NCBI RefSeq assembly: GCF_036588685.1
Contig: NC_086380.1
Span: 53,593,144 to 53,657,143 of the forward strand
From: Mytilus trossulus
Lineage: Eukaryota > Mollusca > Bivalvia > Mytilida > Mytilidae
Direction: 5' to 3'
DNA: 64,000 nucleotides
Under the pieces are notes generated by a model. The model was not told the DNA's origin and did no database searches. It saw only the letters and a program-made list of their open reading frames with translations. The translations under genes were made by a program, and so were the position numbers. Positions 21,811 through 34,780 of this stretch are shown in pieces (position 1 is the first letter of the stretch; every line of letters begins with the position of its first letter).

Positions 21811-24800
21811 TCGTGTTATCGAAGGTGTCTGAGGACTAATATATGTCATAAGACCCTCTTAGGAGAATTGTTACTCTAAGTCGTGTTATCGAAGGTGTCT
21901 GAGGACTAATATATGTCCTAAGACCCTCTTAGGAGAATTGTTACTCTAAGTCGTGTTATCGAAGGTGTCTGAGGACTAATATATGTCATAAGACCCTCTT
22001 AAGAGAATTGTTACTCTAAGTCGTGTTATCGAAGGTGTCTGAGGACTAATATATGTCCTAAGACCCTCTTAAGAGAATTGTTACTCTAAGTCGTGTTATC
22101 GAAGGTGTCTGAGGACTAATATATGTCCTAAGACCCTCTTAAGAGAATTGTTACTCTAAATCGTGTTATCGAAGGTGTCTGAGGACTAATATATGTCATA
22201 AGACCCTCTTAGGAGAATTGTTACTCTAAGTCGTGTCATCGAAGGTGTCTGAGGACTAATATATGTCATAAGACCCTCTTAAGAGAATTGTTACTCTAAG
22301 TCGTGTCATCGAAGGTGTCTGAGGACTTATATATGTCATAAGACCCTCTTAGGAGAATTGTTACTCTAAGTCGTGTCATCGAAGGTGTCTGAGGACTAAT
22401 ATATGTCATAAGACCCTCTTAGGAGAATTGTTACTCTAAGTCGTGCCATCGAAGGTGTTTGAGGACTAATATATGTCATAAGACCCTCTTAGGAGAATTG
22501 TTACTCTAAGTCGTGTCATCGAAGGTGTCTGAGGACTAATATATGTCATAAGACCCTCTTAGGAGAATTGTTACTCTAAGTCGTGCCATCGAAGGTGTTT
22601 GAGGACTAATATATGTCATAAGACCCTCTTAGGAGAATTGTTACTCTAAGTCGTGTCATCGAAGGTGTCTGAGGACTAATATATGTCATAAGACCCTCTT
22701 AAGAGAATTGTTATTCTAAGTCGTGCCATCGAAGGTGTTTGAGGACTAATATATGTCATAAGACCCTCTTAAGAGAATTGTTACTCTAAGTCGTGTCATC
22801 GAAGGTGTCTGAGGACTAATATATGTCATAAGACCCTCTTAGGAGAATTGTTACTCTAAGTCGTGTTATCGAAGGTGTCTGAGGACTAATATATGTCCTA
22901 AGACCCTCTTAGGAGAATTGTTACTCTTAGTCGTGTTATCGAAGGTGTCTGAGGACTAATATATGTCATAAGACCCTCTTAAGAGAATTGTTACTCTAAG
23001 TCGTGTCATCGAAGCTGTCTGAGGACTAATATATGTCATAAGACCCTCTTAAGAGAATTGTTACTCTAAGTCGTGTTATCGAAGGTGTCTGAGGACTAAT
23101 ATATGTCCTAAGACCCTCTTAGGAGAATTGTTACTCTAAGTCGTGTTATCGAAGGTGTCTGAGGACTAATATATGTCCTAAGACCCTCTTAGGAGAATTG
23201 TTACTCTAAGTCGTGTTATCGAAGGTGTCTGAGGACTAATATATGTCCTAAGACCCTCTTAGGAGAATTGTTACTCTAAGTCGTGTTATCGAAGGTGTCT
23301 GAGGACTAATATATGTCCTAAGACCCTCTTAGGAGAATTGTTACTCTAAGTCGTGTTATCGAAGGTGTCTGAGGACTAATATATGTCATAAGACCCTCTA
23401 AGGAGAATTGTTACTCTAAGTCGTGTTATCGAAGGTGTCTGAGGACTAATATATGTCCTAAGACCCTCTAAGGAGAATTGTTACTCTAAGTCGTGTCATC
23501 GAAGGTGTCTGAGGACTAATATATGTCCTAAGACCCTCTTAAGAGAATTGTTACTCTAAGTCGTGTTATCGAAGGTGTCTGAGGACTAATATATGTCCTA
23601 AGACCCTCTTAGGAGAATTGTTACTCTAAGTCGTGTTATCGAAGGTGTCTGAGGACTAATATATGTCCTAAGACCCTCTTAGGAGAATTGTTACTCTAAG
23701 TCGTGTTATCGAAGCTGTCTGAGGACTTATATATGTCCTAAGACCCTCTTAAGAGAATTGTTACTCTAAGTCGTGTTATCGAAGGTGTCTGAGGACTAAT
23801 ATATGTCCTAAGACCGTCTTAAGAGAATTGTTACTCTAAATCGTGTTATCGAAGGTGTCTGAGGACTAATATATGTCATAAGACCCTCTTAGGAGAATTG
23901 TTACTCTAAGTCGTGTCATCGAAGGTGTCTGAGGACTAATATATGTCATAAGACCCTCTTAAGAGAATTGTTACTCTAAGTCGTGTTATCGAAGGTGTCT
24001 GAGGACTTATAAATGTCCTAAGACCCTCTTAGGAGAATTGTTACTCTAAGTCGTGTCATCGAAGGTGTCTGAGGACTAATATATGTCCTAAGACCCTCTT
24101 AGGAGAATTGTTACTCTAAGTCGTGTTATCGAAGGTGTCTGAGGACTAATATATGTCATAAGACCCTCTTAAGAGAATTGTTACTCTAAGTCGTGTCATC
24201 GAAGGTGTCTGAGGACTAATATATGTCCTAAGACCCTCTTAGGAGAATTGTTACTCTAAGTCGTGTTATCGAAGGTGTCTGAGGACTAATATATGTCCTA
24301 AGACCCTCTTAAGAGAATTGTTACTCTAAGTCGTGTTATCGAAGGTGTCTGAGGACTAATATATGTCCTAAGACCCTCTAAGGAGAATTGTTACTCTAAG
24401 TCGTGTTATCGAAGGTGTCTGAGGACTAATATATGTCCTAAGACCCTCTAAGGAGAATTGTTACTCTAAGTCGTGTCATCGAAGGTGTCTGAGGACTAAT
24501 ATATGTCCTAAGACCCTCTTAAGAGAATTGTTACTCTAAGTCGTGTTATCGAAGGTGTCTGAGGACTAATATATGTCCTAAGACCCTCTTAGGAGAATTG
24601 TTACTCTAAGTCGTGTTATCGAAGGTGTCTGAGGACTAATATATGTCCTAAGACCCTCTTAGGAGAATTGTTACTCTAAGTCGTGTTATCGAAGCTGTCT
24701 GAGGACTTATATATGTCCTAAGACCCTCTTAAGAGAATTGTTACTCTAAGTCGTGTTTTCGAAGGTGTCTGAGGACTAATATATGTCCTAAGACCGTCTT

Positions 24801-27800
24801 AAGAGAATTGTTACTCTAAATCGTGTTATCGAAGGTGTCTGAGGACTAATATATGTCATAAGACCCTCTTAGGAGAATTGTTACTCTAAGTCGTGTCATC
24901 GAAGGTGTCTGAGGACTAATATATGTCATAAGACCCTCTTAAGAGAATTGTTACTCTAAGTCGTGTTATCGAAGGTGTCTGAGGACTTATATATGTCCTA
25001 AGACCCTCTTAAGAGAATTGTTACTCTAAGTCGTGTTATCGAAGGTGTCTGAGGACTAATATATGTCCTAAGACCCTCTTAGGAGAATTGTTACTCTAAG
25101 TCGTGTCATCGAAGGTGTCTGAGGACTAATATATGTCCTAAGACCCTCTTAGGAGAATTGTTACTCTAAGTCGTGTTATCGAAGGTGTCTGAGGACTAAT
25201 ATATGTCATAAGACCCTCTTAAGAGAATTGTTACTCTAAGTGGTGTCATCGAAGGTGTCTGAGGACTAATATATGTCCTAAGACCCTCTTAGGAGAATTG
25301 TTACTCTAAGTCGTGTTATCGAAGGTGTCTGAGGACTAATATATGTCCTAAGACCCTCTTAAGAGAATTGTTACTCTAAGTCGTGTTATCGAAGGTGTCT
25401 GAGGACTAATATATGTCCTAAGACCCTCTTAGGAGAATTGTCACTCTAAGTCGTGTTATCGAAGGTGTCTGAGAACTAATATATGTCCTAAGACCCTCTT
25501 AAGAGAATTGTTACTCTAAGTCGTGTTATCGAAGGTGTCTGAGGACTTATATATGTCCTAAGACCCTCTTAGGAGAATTGTTACTCTAAGTCGTGTTATC
25601 GAAGGTGTCTGAGGACTAATATATGTCATAAGACCCTCTTAGGAGAATTGTTACTCTAAGTCGTGTTATCGAAGGTGTCTGAGGACTAATATATGTCATA
25701 AGACCCTCTTAGGAGAATTGTTACTCTAAGTCGTGTTATCGAAGGTGTCTGAGGACTAATATATGTCATAAGACCCTCTTAAGAGAATTGTTACTCTAAG
25801 TCGTGTTATCGAAGGTGTCTGAGGACTAATATATGTCCTAAGACCCTCTTAGGAGAATTGTTACTCTAAGTCGTGTTATCGAAGGTGTCTGAGGACTAAT
25901 ATATGTCCTAAGACCCTCTTAGGAGAATTGTTACTCTAAGTCGTGTTATCGAAGGTGTCTGAGGACTAATATATGTCCTAAGACCCTCTTAGGAGAATTG
26001 TTACTCTAAGTCGTGTTATCGAAGGTGTCTGAGGACTAATATATGTCCTAAGACCCTCTTAGGAGAATTGTTACTCTAAGTCGTGTTATCGAAGGTGTCT
26101 GAGGACTTATATATGTCATAAGACCCTCTTAAGAGAATTGTTACTCTAAGTCGTGTTATCGAAGGTGTCTGAGGACTAATATATGTCCTAAGACCCTCTT
26201 AGGAGAATTGTTACTCTAAGTCGTGTTATCGAAGGTGTCTGAGGACTAATATATGTCATAAGACCCTCTTAGGAGAATTGTTACTCTAAGTCGTGTTATC
26301 GAAGGTGTCTGAGGACTAATATATGTGATAAGACCCTCTTAGGAGAATTGTTACTCTAAGTCGTGTTATCGAAGGTGTCTGAGGACTAATATATGTCCTA
26401 AGACCCTCTTAGGAGAATTGTTACTCTAAGTCGTGTTATCGAAGGTGTCTGAGGACTAATATATGTCCTAAGACCCTCTTAAGAGAATTGTTACTCTAAG
26501 TCGTGTTATCGAAGGTGTCTGAGGACTAATATATGTCATAAGACCCTCTTAGGAGAATTGTTACTCTAAGTCGTGTTATCGAAGGTGTCTGAGGACTAAT
26601 ATATGTCCTAAGACCCTCTTAGGAGAATTGTTACTCTAAGTCGTGTTATCGAAGGTGTCTGAGGACTAATATATGTCCTAAGACCCTCTTAGGAGAATTG
26701 TTACTCTAAGTCGTGTTATCGAAGGTGTCTGAGGACTTATATATGTCATAAGACCCTCTTAAGAGAATTGTTACTCTAAGTCGTGTTATCGAAGGTGTCT
26801 GAGGACTAATATATGTCATAAGACCCTCTTAGGAGAATTGTTACTCTAAGTCGTGTTATCGAAGGTGTCTGAGGACTAATATATGTCATAAGACCCTCTT
26901 AGGAGAATTGTTACTCTAAGTCGTGTTATCGAAGGTGTCTGAGGACTAATATATGTCCTAAGACCCTCTTAGGAGAATTGTTACTCTAAGTCGTGTTATC
27001 GAAGGTGTCTGAGGACTAATATATGTCATAAGACCCTCTTAGGAGAATTGTTACTCTAAGTCGTGTTATCGAAGGTGTCTGAGGACTAATATATGTGATA
27101 AGACCCTCTTAGGAGAATTGTTACTCTAAGTCGTGTTATCGAAGGTGTCTGAGGACTAATATATGTCCTAAGACCCTCTTAGGAGAATTGTTACTCTAAG
27201 TCGTGTTATCGAAGGTGTCTGAGGACTAATATATGTCCTAAGACCCTCTTAAGAGAATTGTTACTCTAAGTCGTGTTATCGAAGGTGTCTGAGGACTAAT
27301 ATATGTCATAAGACCCTCTTAGGAGAATTGTTACTCTAAGTCGTGTTATCGAAGGTGTCTGAGGACTAATATATGTCATAAGACCCTCTTAGGAGAATTG
27401 TTACTCTAAGTCGTGTTATCGAAGGTGTCTGAGGACTAATATATGTGATAAGACCCTCTTAGGAGAATTGTTACTCTAAGTCGTGTTATCGAAGGTGTCT
27501 GAGGACTAATATATGTCATAAGACCCTCTTAGGAGAATTGTTACTCTAAGTCGTGTTATCGAAGGTGTCTGAGGACTTATATATGTCATAAGACCCTCTT
27601 AGGAGAATTGTTACTCTAAGTCGTGTTATCGAAGGTGTCTGAGGACTAATATATGTCATAAGACCCTCTTAGGAGAATTGTTACTCTAAGTCGTGTTATC
27701 GAAGGTGTCTGAGGACTAATATATGTCCTAAGACCCTCTTAGGAGAATTGTTACTCTAAGTCGTGTTATCGAAGGTGTCTGAGGACTAATATATGTCATA

Positions 27801-28333
27801 AGACCCTCTTAGGAGAATTGTTACTCTAAGTCGTGTTATCGAAGGTGTCTGAGGACTAATATATGTCATAAGACCCTCTTAGGAGAATTGTTACTCTAAG
27901 TCGTGTTATCGAAGGTGTCTGAGGACTTATATATGTCATAAGACCCTCTTAGGAGAATTGTTACTCTAAGTCGTGTTATCGAAGGTGTCTGAGGACTAAT
28001 ATATGCCCTAAGACCCTCTTAAGAGAATTGTTACTCTAAGTCGTGTTATCGAAGGTGTCTGAGGACTAATATATGTCCTAAGACCCTCTTAGGAGAATTG
28101 TTACTCTAAGTCGTGTTATCGAAGGTGTCTGAGGACTAATATATGTCATAAGACCCTCTTAAGAGAATTGTTACTCTAAGTCGTGTTATCGAAGGTGTCT
28201 GAGGACTAATATATGCCCTAAGACCCTCTTAAGAGAATTGTTACTCTAAGTCGTGTTATCGAAGGTGTCTGAGGACTAATATATGTCATAAGACCCTCTT
28301 AAGAGAATTGTTACTCTAAGTCGTGTTATCGAA
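21811..28333. repeat. 70-bp satellite array, 93 full units
   Basis: The unit starts tcgtgttatcgaaggtgtct and ends gagaattgttactctaag. The start motif is at 21811 and the last truncated copy at 28321; the distance of 6510 bp is exactly 93 x 70, so there is no net length change. Units differ by a few substitutions (gtcata/gtccta/gtgata, ttaggag/ttaagag, ttatc/tcatc). Each unit has a short inverted repeat, tcctaaga-ccc-tcttagga in the best variants. No coding or CRISPR character: there are no unique spacers. Confidence 0.97.
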
Positions 28334-30212
28334 AAGATCTTATTTACATGTAGGATAAGTCCTAATTTTGGTCTCAACTTTAGAACTACTTATAAGCTGT
28401 GTTATGATATACATGTACATGTAGTAGGTATATGTCAGAAAAATATAAACTTTGTTGTATGAGGCTTAAAAACTGGGTAAGGGCGAGCATAGGCGGCTCC
28501 AGGGGGCTCTTGGGGGCCCAGCCCCCCTTTCTGTTTCGGAAAAATTTGGTTGATTATATAGGGAATCATTGAAGCATGACTGGAGCCCCCCCCCCCCCCC
28601 CTTTTAGGAAAAGTTCTAGATCGGCCACTGACGAAGTTCTACCGAACCCTTTGCCAGTTTTGCGCCGTAAACAAAAAAAAAGGTTATTATATTTCTGACA
28701 TTGACCTTATATTGTTTTTATACTGCAAATTTATTTAAAAGTGTACCATACATATAAATATAATGCCTTCATCGAAACACTTCGCCGTTTTTTTTCTGTT
28801 TTTTTTTTTTGTAAGCCAAATTCACCCTGACATCCCATTTTAACATTACCAGTCTACTTATCCCGCCTTTTAGCTGAATCTGACCTTTTTACAGTTCGTA
28901 CCTGTATTACTTGAGTGTTTTATTTTGTGCACTTGTCCTGAATATGTATATAATGTTTGTCACTGGACGTTTAACAAACAACTTGAATGATCACTCAAAC
29001 AAACTTTCCTTCAGCAAATAGATACGTACATTTATTTAAACATTGACAAAATTACATTGACTAATTATCGAGCTAGTGATCATTAAGAATACAATCATAT
29101 AAATACATGCAAAATATGCGAATCATTTTATGAACTTTTTTGGGATAGTTCTGGAAAAAAAAATATATATATATAATTTAGACACATTTTATTTTTGCCT
29201 TTTTGTCCAACGTGATTCGAGCGTGACTGTGTTTGTAGACGATATGTTGGCTTTGGTCTTAACTTCGTGCACTTACATTTTAATCCTAGGATCTTTGATT
29301 GATTTATTCAAAGGTATTGTTGAAAATAAATCAGTTATATGTTCGATCATAAGTTAACAAGAGTGTACTTTAATAAGTTAAATATTCTTCATTTTGACCG
29401 AATCACTCAAAAGTCAGTTAATTTATACAATATGTTGTGTATCTATCTACCTGTAACTAGTAATTTCATGTTTTAAATGTTTAAACTTTCTTTCAACTTA
29501 AATGCATGTATATTCAATAGACATGTTGATGTTGTAACGCTAACAATTTTTTTCACCGAAGATATTCATATTATATAATATTTGGAAGGTGTGGCCTACT
29601 GGATTGGATATTATATAATAATATCTTTATTTGTCATATAAGTAACATTAAACTTGTGACATAAACAAAAGTAACAACAACAATAAAATAACTGAGTTGA
29701 CCACACACATATCTATATATATATATATATATACAAGTAAAATTATATACCCGTTTAAAAGAAGAAGGATATAAAGTTTACGTCTGTCCGTCCGTTCGTC
29801 CGTCCGTTTACCTCCCCTCCTATAAATTGTTGGTTCAATTTTCTATAAAATTGAGAATTGAAATTGGGAACATGCCTAAGAGACAACAATCCGAAACCAT
29901 CTATTTATAAATCTTACAAATCTTTATTTAGGGGAAAACCCGGAATTCTGAATCAAACGTATACTAATATTTTTTAAAAATAAATCCAATAGCGAAGAAA
30001 ATAAAAATCCTCAAGATGGTCTAAAAGTGTGAGAGCTACATTTGTAATTTCCTACACTTGCGAGTATGCAAGTTCTTCTATCTTGAAAAATTAAAAATAA
30101 GTACGCCTCATCTTCCCCGAACATTTTGTCGCGGGGACATGACAAATAAAGATGGGGTTTTTTTTTCTAAGAGGGAACAATATGATTTTTTGTTTTTCTT
30201 TTTACACCAAAG
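28334..30212. other. Last part of intron 1 of SLC13 gene 2
   Basis: No exon seen. 28490-28632 is a repeat with G/C-rich ends (gcggctccaggggg ... cccccccc ... gatcggccactg). 29700-29735 is a (TA)n tract. 29790-29905 has (gtcc)n and a piece of the 'gagacaacaa' repeat family. An open frame at 29130-29357 is not recognisable as a protein. Confidence 0.5.
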
Positions 30213-30360
30213 GAGGCAAAATGTGCTTATATAGTTATACTTATGGCTGTGTATTGGATAACGGAGGCCTTACCTATAGCTGTGACGTCACTGCTACCCA
30301 TTATTCACGCCATTGACAGGATTGGGCAGTGCAAAAACTGTGTCAAGCAAGTATCTTAAT
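30213..30360 (+). CDS. SLC13 gene 2 exon 2: TM2, with a +1 frameshift
   Basis: Acceptor caccaaag ends at 30212, donor gtgagt at 30361. Frame 0 gives EAKCAYIVILMAVYWITEAL then PIAVTSLLPI, the classical SLC13 N-terminal block, and then turns to non-family sequence ending in TAA at 30357-30359. The +1 frame from about 30302 gives FTPLTGLGSAKTVSSKYLN, which fits the family and ends in phase 0 as exon 3 requires. One extra base near cccattattcacgcc explains both. Confidence 0.85.
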
Positions 30361-30945
30361 GTGAGTTTACAATAAGTGCATATATGTAATATTTAGTTTG
30401 AACAACGTTACGTGTAGTGATCAAATGTTATGATATCAAAATTCCATTTGCACTTTCACCGTTATATATTTCAGGTGGATCAAACATTGCTTCGTTGTAA
30501 CTTTTGATTCACGCATGCGTTCAATCTTAACTTACACTTCTTCTGGAGTTTAAAATCTTTTAAAAAAAAACATTTACAAACAATCCCAAAACCAGAAAAA
30601 ACTTTATTCTTTCAAAAGACATTTTAAAGGGAAAAAACATGGAAAACAAATAAATTGTAAATCCGTTGTATCTTAGAAGTAACTAAGTAGTTGATTGAAA
30701 CAGCTAACTTAGTGCAAAATCTGATGAAATTGTGATCGAAAAGTTTGAAAAGTGCTATTTATTGTATATTTTTACAGTAAGGGTTTCTCTATTGTAAGAG
30801 AGCTGGCCATATTACATTATTTTGATGTTCTATTTTTTTAACTGTATTGTTCTGTGTCATTTAGTCTTTTGTGGAGAGTAGTCTCATAGGCTATCATACC
30901 ACATCTTTTTATGTAAATTTTAAAAGAACAATACATTTTCTTAAG

Positions 30946-31061
30946 GACGTTTCTATGTTATTTCTTGGTGGACTAATGATGGCTGTGGCTATAGAACATT
31001 GGAACATTCACAAACGATTGGCACTTAGAATTCTGTTACTTGTTGGATCAGAACCAAGATG
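30946..31061 (+). CDS. SLC13 gene 2 exon 3: MLFLGGL helix
   Basis: Acceptor tttcttaag ends at 30945, donor gtatgt at 31062. Encodes [20 protein letters not shown] then [18 protein letters not shown], matching the D-T-x-M-L-F-L-G-G-L...E-x-W-N-x-H-K-R block of NaDC/NaCT. Leaves 2 nt (TG) that need a following exon supplying 1 nt. Confidence 0.92.
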
Positions 31062-31319
31062 GTATGTCAACTTAAACATTGTTTCTAGTGTAATTAGTAT
31101 CTATCTATATTAAATAGATTATTGTGCAAAGTTTGTCGATAGTTCAAACATGTATTTTTTTTTAATTTAAAAGCCTCTGTTTGTAGAGTTTGTCATTTTT
31201 TATTGGTATGTTAAAGCGTTGACTGGAGCACGTTTTGTATGAAGCGCTTTTGTAATTCTACACGAATACATTAAGGAGACTTGTTATCCTTATGATAAAA
31301 TTCATAGGACTCGTAGATG

Positions 31320-31990
31320 CTATAGAGCTGAAGTGCGATGGTCCATAGGCTACAGTGCGATGATCTATAAGACGAGTGATGGCTATTTCAAAATATACAG
31401 ATATATTATTATTATCAGAACTAGATTGTTTCATTATCAAGTTTATAAATGTGCGTTCATTATTGTCAATGTAAGTCCTTAGTCTTAGTTGTAAATGAGA
31501 GAATATCGTCTTTTATATTTTCTACATGTAGACATTATTCTGCGTTTACTTTGTTCTTCGTAAACCGTATAGTGAAACGGAGATTGTTGCCTTGTGTATT
31601 TCAAAAATTCCATGTTCCATCATACGTAACAAATTTCCTTTCACAATTTGTAAACAAATCCGCTAAAGTAAAAGGTTTACTTATCTTTCCCCTGTACGGC
31701 AATCCCCCCCGTTTTCAATAGTATTACAATTTAATGCGACCCGTGTTAAATAGAAAACCCGAAAATTGCTTCTAACAAACAAATTTACTTTTACATTGAC
31801 ATGATAATTAAAATAATTATAATTATTTATTCAGACCATTACACTTCAGTGCACCACCATCACACTCAGATATAGCTACCAACAATGCAAGTTAAGATAG
31901 CGGGAGAATGCCAACCCTGCACTTCAGTGTAATCAAAAACGCACTTCAGCCACAAACCATCCCACATCAGCGGGATTATCGCGTTTAAGA
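31320..31990. mobile_element. Diverged foldback-type element with 'aagtgcgatgg' arrays
   Basis: Left end has ctgaagtgcgatggtc and acagtgcgatgatc; right end has the reverse form (cattacacttcagtgcacca, ctgcacttcagtgtaatc, gcacttcagcc). Same architecture as 39909-40899 but more decayed. It lies where the missing exon 4 of gene 2 should be. Confidence 0.55.
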
Positions 31991-32159
31991 GTACCAACGC
32001 GGTTCCGAGTCCTACATTTGTATCAACTATGAACTAACGAGATCTATACAAAGCTTTTGTGTTGTTTTGCTATGCATTGTCATGGGAACCACGTGCAGTC
32101 ATGAATGTTGCAGGTTAAGGAGAAACTACATGAATTTTGTGAACGGCTGACAATTTTTA

Positions 32160-33275
32160 TCAGCCAATCATCATTGGGGTATCTAGTTTAAAAAATGTGT
32201 CCGGTGACCCGGCCAACCAACCAAGATGGCCGCCATGGCTAAAAATAGAACATAGGGATAAAATGCAGTTTTTGGCTTTTAATTCAAAAACCAAAGCATT
32301 TAGAGCAAATCTGACAGAGGTAAAATTGTTTATCAGGTCAAGATCTATCTGCCCTAAAATTTTCAGATGAATCAGACATTTCGTTGTTAGGTTGCTGCCC
32401 CTAAATTGGTAATTTTAAGGAAATTTTGCTGTTTTTGGTTATTATCTGGAATATTATTATAGATAGAGATTAACTGTAAGCAGCAATAATGTTCAGCAAA
32501 GTAAGATCTACAAATAAGTCAACATGACCTAAATGGTCAGATGACCCCTTTAGGAGTTATTGCCCTTTATAGTCAATTTTTAACCATTTTTCGTAAATCT
32601 TAGTAATCTTTTAGAAAAATCTTCTCCTCTGAAACAACTGGGCCAAATTAATCCAAATTTGGCCATAATCATCATTAGGGTATCTAGTTTAAAAAATGTG
32701 TCCGGTAACTTGGCCAACAAACCAAGATGGCCGCCACGGCTAAAAATAGAACATAGGGGTAAACTCAAAAACCAAAGCATTAAGAGCAAATCTTACAGAA
32801 GGTAAATTTGTTGATCAGGTCAAGATCTATCTGCCCTGGACTTTTCAGATGAATCGGATAACCGGTTGTTAGGTTGCTGCCCCTGAATTGGTAATTTTAA
32901 GGAAATTTTGCTGTTTATGGTTATTATCTTGAATATTATTATAGATAGAGATAAACTGTACACAGAAATAATGTACAGCAAAGTAAGACCTAAAAATGAG
33001 TCAACATGACCAAAATGGTCAATTGACCCCCTAAGGAGTTATTGCCCTTCATAGTCAATTTTTAACAATTTTCATAAAATTTGTAGATTTTCATTAATAT
33101 TTTCCCCAGAAACTACTGTTATAGATAGAGAAAATTTTTAGCAGCAAGAATAAAGTAAGATCTACAAACACATCACCATCACCAAAACACAATTTTGTCA
33201 TGAATCTATCTGTGTCCATTGTTTAATATTCACATAGACCAAGGTGAGCGACACAGGCTCTTTAGAGCCTCTAGT
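32160..33275. repeat. Interspersed repeat with internal 500-bp duplication
   Basis: The block tatctagtttaaaaaatgtg, tccggt, ccaagatggccgcca...ggctaaaaatagaacatag occurs at about 32169 and 32669, with aattttgctgttt...ggttattatct following each. It ends gacacaggctctttagagcc. No coding content. Confidence 0.85.
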
Positions 33276-33279
33276 TTGT

Positions 33280-34780
33280 ATTACTTGTAAAGTATATATA
33301 AATATTGCTTTTCAGAAATAAAAAATATAAAAATATTATCGTGATAATAAAGTGTCACTGGCTGCACTACTTTCAAAAATTATTTAAAAAAACCTAAATC
33401 ATTAAAAATTGATCCCTCAAATGCCCTAGATTAAAAATATCCCTATTTCAAAAACAGAAACTAGTGATTTCGTTCAGAAAAAATTCACATCCATACTAAA
33501 ACTTATTGTACCAGTTACAAAAAAAAAATCAACCAAGGCAGAACTGCCTCAATGACCGAAACGTCTTGTTTACACAAATTACAATTTTCTAGGTCCATAC
33601 CACAAGTTACATGCTAAGATCTACGAGTCATGTACTGTAGTCCGAGATTACTCTGACGTCCGACTGCTGTTTTGTCAGAGTAATCTCGGACTAATCTACT
33701 GGATTGGTCGTGGACAGATTTATTTTCATATTTCATTTACTGTTATCTGTTATTGTCCCTTTTCAATTCTTTGTTATCTGTTTTTCACCAAATCAATTCA
33801 TTGTTTTGCTGTTACTGGGACCCCCCTTGCCCCCCCTCTATCAACACATGAATTTGATCAATCAGTTCTATTTATACACAGTGTTTACAGTTTTACGGGC
33901 AAAAAGGTTAGATCGATTGCGTTTTTAATTGTAGTGTAAACGCAGTGGTTCAGATAGAGATCGTTATGATTAAAGATAATGTGAACGCTAACTGGTTTTA
34001 TTTAGATCGATTCAAATTAGATCGATAAAAAAATATGCTAGTGTGAACAGGGTCTTACATGATGACGAAAAACGTTAAAAAATGCAACAAAGAAAGGCCA
34101 GTTTGAATGCTTCTCTTTTTTTTGACGAACACCGTTGATTTTTAGACAAGTGAGCTAATACCTTTTGCAATACATACTCATTTCTCTGTGACATCACCTG
34201 TGTATTTATTGACCATTTCATATTCCAAAAAGAAGTTTCAGAGCCTTTAGACAAAAACAGGTTTAAAATTTATATGAAAAAGCTGAATGAGGTAAAGATA
34301 AGAAAAAATGGTATGATTTATACTAATACCATATACGAATGGACAACATTATGGACAATTAAAGGGCACCGTTGGGGAGATTGAGGGATAGTTTTTTTTC
34401 TGGAATATGGATATGACCCAGTAAAAAGTTTATTACCTTGACATAACTAATTGTGTATAGCGGTTCGCCTCGCATGTCATTCTTCCCAATGTACTTATTA
34501 TTGGAGTTCTGGGCATTTGTTTTCTTGTCATGAATATATACATATAAACATGATACCCATGAACATTTAATGAACAACAACCAATAAACCAATAAATGAA
34601 TAACTGTTCTAATGATCAAAAAGTCATGTTTTACAATGTATGAATGATTTAATTGGTAAAAAGATTTTACAGTGTATTAGTTTTAGTTTGTTAGTTGTGG
34701 ACTGCTACTTTGGTATCTTTTTCCTTATTTGCTTGCTCTATATATTTATGAAAAAATGTTACCCTTATATTATGTGATGT
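33280..34780. other. Intron of SLC13 gene 2 between exon 3 and the 58-bp array
   Basis: Searched by eye for an SMWISNT/MMVPI-type exon on the + strand; none seen. It holds the 33638-33693 hairpin and otherwise AT-rich sequence. Confidence 0.5.
33638..33693. repeat. Hairpin with perfect 20-bp arms
   Basis: tagtccgagattactctgac at 33638-33657 is the exact reverse complement of 33674-33693, with a 16-nt loop. Probably the core of a small inverted-repeat element; a small-RNA precursor cannot be excluded. Confidence 0.85.

Noticed and set aside
21811..28333. CRISPR-like array
   Set aside because: The units are contiguous and near identical over all 70 bp with no unique spacers, and the context is an animal intron.
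21811..28333. Hammerhead ribozyme in the 70-bp unit (a ctgagga box is present)
   Set aside because: No GAAA box follows at the right place and the stems needed around the core do not form on either strand.
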